A stretch of 13,194 nucleotides of DNA from Phlegmacium glaucopus (lineage: Eukaryota > Basidiomycota > Agaricomycetes > Agaricales > Cortinariaceae), in NCBI GenBank assembly GCA_015039465.1, contig MU130495.1, positions 189,533-202,726 on the forward strand. The letters run 5' to 3'. Within the stretch, counting starts at the first letter, position 1. Each line of letters begins with the position of its first letter. Below, piece by piece: positions 1-6,746 of this stretch. The translations under genes were made by a program, and so were the position numbers. The notes under the pieces are model-generated. The model did not search any database, was not told where the DNA came from, and saw only the letters and a program-made list of their open reading frames with translations.

Positions 1-149
1 CAACATTGAACTGCCGTCCTCAGGTACGGCTAAATGGTGAGCCGGCCCACGTTCGGCCTCTCAACACAGTACACCTAACATTTGTGCGCTGTACCTAGTA
101 AAGATCTAACTCTACCGCGCCAACACCCACTCGCGGAATAAAAAACATC

Positions 150-400
150 ATTATTTTAAGGACCATATAAACTTACACGAGTGACGGTAACCTAGGAGAG
201 ACCAAAAACTTTCTTTTACCACATGAACATGGAACCACGATGAGTGACGAACACGAGCCACATTTATGGTAGTGGTAAAAGTAAGTACGATTAAACGTTA
301 ACCCTAGCACGTTGTTATGTTAAGGGGGACCAGCCGACTATCGTTTAAATGTACACAATTTTATGCTACCCACAAGTCCGTCCAACGGTGATGGTGACTG
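150..400. other. Possible Cys/His-rich upstream exon in mirror reading
   Basis: In the complement read left to right, the stretch around 172-300 encodes Cys/His-rich pieces such as ECAHCHWILSG and, in another frame, KWCTCTLV followed by ACARCKYHHH. These resemble a zinc-binding cluster split by an intron or frameshift. A stop at 397-399 separates it from exon A of the protease, and an acceptor-like TTGTTCAG precedes that exon. This could be the N-terminal part of the same gene or a neighbouring fragment. I cannot give a sound splice model. Confidence 0.25.
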
Positions 401-420
401 AACAAAACACCAAGTGGCCG

Positions 421-1440
421 CGATAACAAGTCTCGAGCTCTCGGTACGGAAAGAGACGGACACGGAACGGGAGAGGAGTAGAACGAAAAAGATGACTTAA
501 AAAACTGAGGAACTTTGAAATAGTTTATGGTCTGGAAAGGATAGGAGATTAACGTCTCGGGCCAAGACAGGTAAAGTGACGTACACAGGGGTTTAATGGG
601 TCGAGACGAAGTCGGTGTTAGTAGTGTGGACCACTTCAGAATGGTGTAAAAAGGCTGGATGTTGGTTAATGGGTCCTTTACCTTTTTTCAAAATTCCGAC
701 CCTACGCTAGTCGGTAACACGCGAAGTACGTGAACCCCCACCTTATATAAAGAGTCATATGTAAAAGATTCCGTTCAACGAATTTTTGATTTCGTAGTTT
801 TATGATTGCTCAAAAAATCTAGTTAAACTATGCTTTATAGTCGTTAATGGACGGACGGTAAGTTCTCATGGCAGTGGAGGAATGAGTGAACCTTAGTGGA
901 GTTAAGGCTCGAGAACCGGGACGAGAACTTCGTAAAGCTTTGGTCAGGAAAGCACGTGCCAATGTCCCTAAAAAACAGTGACGACTAACGGGCGAAATAT
1001 TCGAACCGACGGAGAACCCGCTTTTTACCGAGCTTCTTCTGTAGAAGTTGTGGGAATGACTCGAGTGTATAAAAGCAGTCCGGTAGGTCCTTTCCTTGAG
1101 GTTAAGAGAAGGTCGTCCCCGTCGTAACGAAGAGGTGTCAACAGGTCTAATAAAGTAGGAAGGTTGGTGGAAAGAATAGTTACGGGCACTCCACATGGTC
1201 TCAAGTTGCAGGGGTCCTATATGGGTTCTTTAAGAACGTGACGCTGTCGCGTAAGTTTGGTGTGGACAAGCGTAGTAACGATACTCAAACCAACGTCTAC
1301 CAGTGAAGTGACGTAAATAAATAACGGGTCCTAGGCCGTTACAACTTATACCCCTAAGGTACGTAGTGGTCGGCGGTGCTCTGTAGTAGAGACAAGAAGT
1401 TACCTATAAAAAACCGAATAAACTCTACTGTTAGAGGTGT
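421..1440. pseudogene. Ulp1/C48-like cysteine protease fragment, legible only in mirror reading
   Basis: Strand is undefined because the frame exists only in the complement read left to right. Exon A (421-771, 117 codons) joins exon B (from 820) in phase after removal of a 48-nt intron at 772-819. That intron has a GCAAGT donor, a perfect TACTAAC branch site and a TTTTTTAG acceptor. Exon B has no stop until beyond 1560, and similarity is believable to about 1440. Near its end it reads GHFTAFIY, then NVEYGDSM, then VLQWIFFGL, which matches the His and Asp blocks of Ulp1-type (C48) SUMO-protease-like proteins found beside several DNA transposon families. The downstream block that should supply the catalytic Cys (a GSCG-type motif) is absent, so the protein is cut at or near the mirror junction. 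Several CGA codons are intact. Exact subfamily is uncertain. Confidence 0.6.
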
Positions 1441-1485
1441 TAACTAGAGCTCATGCAATATGGCGGGGGTTTCTCTGATGATCGC

Positions 1486-1514
1486 TAGAAACCCCGGGTT
1501 GCAAGGGGTTTCTA
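1486..1514. repeat. Perfect stem-loop, 10-bp arms, 9-nt loop
   Basis: TAGAAACCCC at 1486-1495 is the exact reverse complement of GGGGTTTCTA at 1505-1514. A further partial copy, GGGGGTTTCT, lies at 1465-1474. A palindrome survives mirror reversal, so it does not show which side of the mirror junction it belongs to. It sits inside the uncertain junction zone and could mark a transposon end. Confidence 0.7.
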
Positions 1515-1550
1515 CCGATAGGGGGGTTGCCAAATAGTTTAATCCAGCTG

Positions 1551-1744
1551 GGATGCATTGTGTGATGCACATCTTTCCTTCATTGGTGATACACCACTGC
1601 TATCTGAGTTGCTGGTAATTAGTACTAATATTACTTTACAAGTCCATTGAATAATGCATCACTCTTTCAGGAGGAGTTGTGATGCATTACTTACTTTATG
1701 ACACTCGCAAATCGTGCATCACTCATTTTCAGACAGCTGATGCA
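1551..1744. repeat. Left cluster of TGATGCA/TGCATCA subterminal repeats
   Basis: The 7-mer TGATGCA or its complement occurs at 1563-1569, 1655-1661, 1680-1686, 1715-1721 and 1738-1744, with a related GGATGCATTG at 1551-1560. Several copies extend to GTGATGCATTAC or its inverse. A matching cluster lies near 12 kb. KDZ-group elements such as Zisupton are known for subterminal repeats, so this is a plausible left end of the element, just beyond the 3' end of the transposase gene at 1824. Confidence 0.5.
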
Positions 1745-3389
1745 TTACTTTTGCAAGACATTATCCACAGGAAATATTACTTTCATTTTAACTTATCAAG
1801 AAGTAGGGAAACACAAGTGTATGTCATGACCTGGCCCTGTCAAACTCATCGGGTTTTGCTAAACTCAGATTCAAAATGATGGCCTGCATGTGAGCGACAT
1901 GGGCTGGAATATCCTGCCATAGGGTCAGGTAATTCTGAGCTAGAGCTCAGTACAGGGCTGCTTGACAGTGTGCGTAAGCTTGCAGCCCCTCAGCTCTTAT
2001 TTGCGACAATATTCCTGACCATGAATTCTTAGTTGAAGAAATGAAGTACATGGTGCATCTCCTCGACTAACAAAGCCACCTCTTCTGTGAAGCGACTTGC
2101 ATGTGCTCTTAATTTACACCATTCAATACAAACCCCTTTGAGCTCATATTAGCATTGAGAAAGCATGAAGAACATACAAACATACTTTCACGCAGGAAGT
2201 CATCATTCTCCAAATCATCTGCTGGCACAGTCTTCCAAATCCATGAGATTATCCTCCGTCCTTCACTTTGTTTCTTCCCCAGTTGTTCTACTTTTCCCTC
2301 AGACAGGTCGCAAATATCTTCACCTTTCAATGGAAGTAGCTCGTTCTTCCACCCAAATTCAAAGACCTGAGACGATAGCAATAAAAGTGCACCATATGCC
2401 ACCCGGTACTCTGCAGTAGCAGCATCAATCTTTGCTTGAACACCATTAATTGCATTACATGCTCATGTATTGGCACCTTGCCCCTGAATGAAATGATCTT
2501 TGAACTTGTAGAGGTATGCATGGACCTGGAGATAATGTTGTAGAGAATCCAGAGATTCATAAGCCTGTGCATGTTGAAGTTTCCATTCAATATTGACAAG
2601 AGAAGCACCTACAGAGACCTGGCTGTTAATTTGTGAAGGAAGCTAGAGAGGAATAAGATGAGGCTTTATCAAAGAAGCACTGTTGTTGTTTGGGGATGGG
2701 GCATGTAATGTTGTGATGGCTGGACAGTAAAGAAGCTGGAATTTACACCAGGAATCAATCTTGTGTTGTAATTCATTACTGTGTAGTTGGACCTTTGTTT
2801 GCTGGTGATCCTGGGCATGCTCCCATACTTGCTTCACCGCAGTTGCTAATGAGCGTCTGGATAAGGCATAATCAGTTTTATAAATGGTGTCATGAATAGA
2901 GAATAAGAAACTTACTGTTCGGCCTCTAAATCTAGACCTGTGGCAATGAGTACACTGGGTGAAACCTTGTTGTTGAGGGTGAAATCCTTTCCAGCTGCTA
3001 GGTCCTTCACTTCTTCTTCAGCCAATTGTCTTCAAACTGCCACTTGAGTAGGACCTAAAGGCAGTAAATTTTCATGAGTTACCATATAAAGTTTATAAGA
3101 CATACCTTGTATGATAGCTTTGAAAGGGTTCAGCTGGGTTGGATCATTCTCCCAAGCCTTGACTTGTTTTGTCCATGAGTTCAATATCTCCTTGGGAAAC
3201 ATTGAACTGAGTTCATTATGGCTAATAGTATGTTCTGCCATGTCTGTGGCCGCAGAAAGTAATTTCCGACAGAGAGAAGCTCCTTTTGTGGGGTACGTCA
3301 GTAATGCATTACTTGTATGTTGATCACAGTACTTACCCATGCCAGTAACCTTCTGCCAGTTATGATACCCAAAGTGGTAGTCTAGAGTG

Positions 3390-3404
3390 TCTTGTCTTGT
3401 CTTG
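3390..3404 (-). repeat. TCTTG x3 microduplication causing a frameshift in the KDZ core
   Basis: Three perfect tandem TCTTG units lie on the plus strand. Removing one 5-bp unit joins MGLGSRQD to TLDYHFGYHNWQK, the expected continuation after the GEAPERGW block, and restores the phase of the downstream splice site. The extra unit is therefore the lesion, probably from replication slippage. Confidence 0.8.
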
Positions 3405-4829
3405 ACCCCAGTCCCATCTCCCTTGTGCTTGGTGCCAAAATGTTGGTATCTGACCATCCTCTCTCAGGAGCTTCCCCCTCAGTTCGACCAACACCTTTTC
3501 CATAGTTGAACAAATAATTGGACCAACAGGCAGAGATGTGTGCTGGCAAATGAAATTTTGCGATGAAGAACTTGACTTGAGTTACTCCATTGAACAGAAA
3601 GAATTTGTGGTCAAATGTGAACATTCTTTCCTTCAGGTTGATGGACCATTGACAGGCAATGTCATACGAGATAATGAAATTCTTGAGCTGCGATTTCTGT
3701 ATGCTGTGATAGAAGAGGTAGTCCATGTTACAATATCTTCAAATAATCAATTAGATTGGATACAATCGCAATGACTCAAAGCACTTTACCGTTCACCCTT
3801 TTGAAGATCACCAAATGAATTTGGCCGCTTCATGTCATGGCAAGAGCAATCCACCATGCCACCTCCTGATGCAGCATATCCACAATTAGGTTTAGAATCA
3901 GTGAGGTTGACTACATCATGACGAGAACAGGTACTTTTCTGCAAAGCATTCAGTCTATCTTCAGCAGGAAGATGAAAGTCATATTCATACCAGTTCGACT
4001 TCAGCTTTGTGAAGTTCAAAATGTGCCTTGTACTTGGTCTCTTCAACAATGTATGCCCATCCCTTGCTTAGACTGGGGTCAGCTTCATTGCTCGATATGT
4101 TCTTGTGCTTGAGCCAGAAATTGGTGTCCAGGGCAAGGAAAAGTGCATACAAATACCTGTTGTTCTATCCATCATTTTATCTGTCAAATGACCATTGAGA
4201 AGTACTTACTGTCGATTCTCAGGCTCATCCTCCCATCCTAGGAGCATGTTCTTCCCTGGCTGAGGACAAGTGGGGCATAGAACTGCACATTCACCTTCCT
4301 TTGTTTGGCTAACACCTGCAGGGTCATGTCCTCTCCCAGAATGTTTCATCATCTTCAAGTGTTGCCACTCATGTGCCATTCAGATAAATGACATATATTT
4401 ATCCTATGTAATAATTAGCTGTCGATACTTGGAAGTACTCGGAAATAGACTAACCTTTGGGGTTTTTGTCCTGGTGTCATCTGTTAACCGACTTGCCATG
4501 TGATAAAATTCAAAAGCAGAAATTTTTGAAACATAGGAGAGTTTTTTGCAGGTCTCAAGACAGTCAAAAGTAGCAGCTGTCTTGGGGTACTTGATTGTTG
4601 CAGGGAACAGACGGGCCTGAAGTAGTTGGATAATATGGTCTTGGCTGGACTTTCCACATCCACAGAAATCAAGCCTGATACTTTGTATCCCATGGGCACT
4701 TATCACAGTGAAGTTGTCACCTGCTGCTCATTCTGGATCTAAACACTTCTCTCCTATAGGGTGGCCCAACTGTATCTGTAAACCCAATTCTTTGAGTGGT
4801 GAGTCCTCAAAGAATGTTCTATTCCACTT

Positions 4830-4879
4830 CTAGAAGTCATTGGTCAGTGAAAGATATCATTGATAAACAAGACACATGC
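4830..4879 (-). other. GC-AG intron in the KDZ gene
   Basis: This 50-nt intron begins GCATGT after exon end CAG, has a CACTGAC branch-like site and ends TTCTAG. Removing it joins HRIQ to KWNRTFFED in phase 0, the order expected for the family. No GT donor nearby preserves the frame. Confidence 0.7.
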
Positions 4880-5092
4880 CTGGATACGGTGGAAAGGAAG
4901 ACAAACATGACATTCCACCATGTACAAGTGGCATTTCATTTGGCAACCACTACAATCAACACATTCATACTTGGCAGGCCTTGAACTGCATCTTACACAC
5001 ATCTCCAACACCCATGCCCCCCTCCCTTCAAGTACCATGAGCTCCTTTAAAAATTGATCACAGTATAGTTCCCATTGTTGAAGGGTCTTGTC
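4880..5092 (-). other. CxC2-like zinc cluster exon of the KDZ transposase
   Basis: This 71-codon exon reads LKELMVLEGRG, then MCVRCSS, YECVDCSGC, KCHLYMVECH and PFHRIQ. The C-x2-C, C-x2-C, C-x2-[C], H, H spacing matches the CxC2-type cysteine cluster found N-terminal to fungal KDZ transposases, thought to bind DNA or chromatin. The second Cys of the third pair is Tyr here (codon TAC at 4922-4924), one G-to-A step from Cys TGC, so one zinc ligand is lost. Upstream intron 5093-5139 has a GTCAGT donor and a GCTAACC branch-like site. Confidence 0.8.
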
Positions 5093-5481
5093 CTGTGTGC
5101 CAGGTTAGCTTTTAATATCACGCAGACCTTAGGACTGACCCCTTTTGGTCTCTCCCTTTTCAGACACTCATTGATGACTGCTTTGGAAATATGGTCTAGA
5201 TATGCCTGATCCAGAGGAGGCTCGTTGTCTCCTGCATCAATCCAATCATTACTCTCATCTGGTTCAGAATATCCTGGCATCACATTGTCTTCACTTTCAG
5301 CAATAATGGTTGTCTGAATTGATGACTGTGTTGCAGAGACCCCACCCAATAGCGTGGATGTATATTTGACGTAGCTGTAGTATTTCTCCATCCTTGGTCT
5401 TTTTATCACTTGCGGTTCCTTGTAGAACTTTAACTGATATTTGGCACCCCTTTTCCTGTTAGGTTCTAAGAGTGGGTCCAT

Positions 5482-5699
5482 TGTACAAGAAACAATGAGT
5501 GGTGCGAGATAAACGGTGCACGTGAAGATTGGACAGATTAGTCTTTCCCACACTTTGAGCTAACAAGAAATAATCAATGAAATTCCAGAATAGATTCATA
5601 GAATATAAGGGATTGAAGATAAACACTCAAAAGTGATATAAATCAAATGAGAAATTTTCTAGGTTTCTGCTGGTATATATATCTCACTTAATTGTGCAG
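5482..5699. promoter_or_regulatory. Divergent intergenic region between the KDZ gene and the plus-strand gene
   Basis: About 220 bp separate the KDZ start codon (minus strand) from the first clear plus-strand exon at 5700. The stretch is AT-rich and contains TATATATA at about 5674. It probably holds divergent promoters and an unresolved first exon of the plus-strand gene, since an acceptor-like GTGCAG ends at 5699. No specific operator is visible. Confidence 0.3.
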
Positions 5700-6426
5700 G
5701 AAAATAAAAAGGTCAGACAAAGCCTCAAACTAGGCAGGATCAAATCACGATTCCTAACTCAAACTCAACCTCCATTGATGGGTCAACAATGCCTCTACCA
5801 TATCACAGAAGAGAAACCGGCAGCAAATAGAGCTAAAAGCAAACAACACTATGAAAAGTACACTTTATTTTTATTCATTCATTACATCTCTGATGAGCAT
5901 TCTAAATTCAATCAACAAGCACTGGCAGAGAAAGTATCAGAAAGCAAATCAAAAGAGGTGAGTAATTATTGGCCACTCAGTAGTCTAATCAAATGCAAAT
6001 CTAAGTGACAGGGTTGAATGCCTCTCAACAAATCTGGCCCCTGAAACAAACATTCAGACATCCCCAATTGATGCCTGGCTTGAACATATGATCTGTGTTC
6101 AGGCTCGATTCAATAGGCTCATCAAAAACAACCCCATAGCATACCTGGAATCCATTTGTACTCTTTATCTGGCTGATCATGATAAAGATGCCATTCAAGA
6201 ACAGATGATATTACTAGCTAAGCTCCAGAAATTGATTTACAAGTGTCATAGTGAAGTCTTACAGCTCTCTGGGGTTGGAGATAAACTTTCATGTGTGGAG
6301 AATGTAAAGAAAGTCATTCACACAACAGTATCATGGGTCGAGGAAGTGTTTTTTTATGCTATTGTTGATTGGACTGAGGTGCAGCATTTATATCATGAAC
6401 AAAGTTTCTTGTATCAGAATAGTTAG
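5700..6426 (+). CDS. Transposon-associated conserved hypothetical protein with basic N-terminal motif, three exons, frame open
   Basis: Proposed exons are 5700-5857, 5898-5957 and 6012-6426 (stop TAG 6424-6426), with introns of 40 and 54 nt whose phases fit exactly; 210 residues follow from the first clear exon. The start codon is not found: an acceptor-like GTGCAG at 5694-5699 suggests a further upstream exon. The N-terminal part carries a basic motif, RAKSKQHYEKN then NKHWQRKYQKANQKR. The rest looks alpha-helical and includes SPIDAWLEH, LQLSGVGDKL and VSWVEEVFF. From memory this resembles an Agaricomycete family, expanded near transposons, with a basic YYEK-type start and a GVG-containing helical C-terminus; its function is unknown. 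Unlike its two neighbours it has no internal stop. It is transcribed away from the KDZ gene. Confidence 0.6.
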
Positions 6427-6746
6427 ACAAAATATACTTTATTTGGGCAGTACAGTTTACTTAGTTAGTATTAATTAATTAATTTAACAGGAATAGTTTA
6501 GACAGCCAAGATCAAAAGGACTGATCTTACCAATCCTAAGTGGAATTGGGTGGCTTGATTGTACTGGTACTAGCTAGTTTTGAAGTGGAAGCAAACTTTA
6601 CTTTTGGATTTGGATGCACCGAGGTGCGTCGTAAAGGTTCGTATAATCTTCTTTCACATAATCTTCTACCAATGCAATGTAAGGTGATGATGCACAAAGG
6701 ATTCCCTTATATCTCAATAAAATATACTTATTTCTTGTTTTCTAGA
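6427..6746. other. Intergenic stretch, no convincing gene
   Basis: AT-rich, with a short TTAATTAATTAATTTAA tract near 6470-6487. An open frame continues through the right part into the next gene, but its composition is not coding-like and an acceptor-like TTTTCTAG ends at 6745 just before the ATG at 6747. It is best read as promoter or 5' UTR with an intron. Confidence 0.4.

Larger units (their letters stand above)
1..1500. other. Mirror-image DNA block (reversed, not complemented)
   Basis: Read as given, on either strand, this block has no sensible gene. Read as its complement in left-to-right order (equivalent to reversal without complementing), it contains long open frames, a spliceable intron and a recognisable protease. 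Dinucleotides agree: by hand count positions 1-600 hold 34 CG and 17 GC, whereas 2101-2700 hold 6 CG and 28 GC. CG and GC swap under mirror reversal but not under a true inversion. GT/AC also exceeds TG/CA in the lines sampled here, opposite to a line sampled in the rest of the window. The right boundary lies somewhere between about 1430 and 1560; sequence after 1560 looks normal. The left boundary is outside the window or not visible. Because a true inversion yields the reverse complement, this is most likely a data or assembly artefact. Confidence 0.88.
1824..5481 (-). pseudogene. KDZ (Kyakuja-Dileera-Zisupton) transposase with CxC2-like domain, nine exons, inactivated
   Basis: Minus-strand exons: 5481-5140, 5092-4880, 4829-4455, 4403-4210, 4156-3991, 3938-3790, 3736-2916, 2856-2186, 2135-1824; introns are 47-59 nt. 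Phases close across all nine if one 5-bp duplication and one extra base are discounted, giving about 1078 residues, full length for the family as I recall it. A CxC2-like cysteine cluster lies at about residues 146-182. The core follows: MVDCSCHDMKRPN (about 458), FIISYDIACQWS (about 500), AKFHLPAHISACW (about 539), then GKGVGRTEGEAPERGWS. The C-terminal helical part contains YLYKFKDHF and SWIWKT. Acidic residues in the first, second and fourth blocks are candidate metal ligands (inference). Lesions: TGA at 4728-4730, 4380-4382, 3032-3034, 2463-2465 and 1947-1949; TAG at 2643-2645; a 5-bp frameshift at 3390-3404; a 1-nt frameshift between 2031 and 2070. Start chosen at the ATG (5479-5481) beginning MDPLLEPNRKRG. 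Confidence 0.9.

Noticed and set aside
828..1196. 122-codon minus-strand open frame
   Set aside because: It lies within the mirror block, where the true frame is the complement read the other way; its Ser/Arg-rich sequence is an artefact.
2155..2419. Plus-strand open frames opposite the KDZ 3' exons
   Set aside because: They are antisense shadows of the transposase coding strand.
3390..3404. Programmed frameshift at the TCTTG repeats
   Set aside because: A tandem 5-bp gain is not a known slippery site, and the same gene has several other inactivating lesions.
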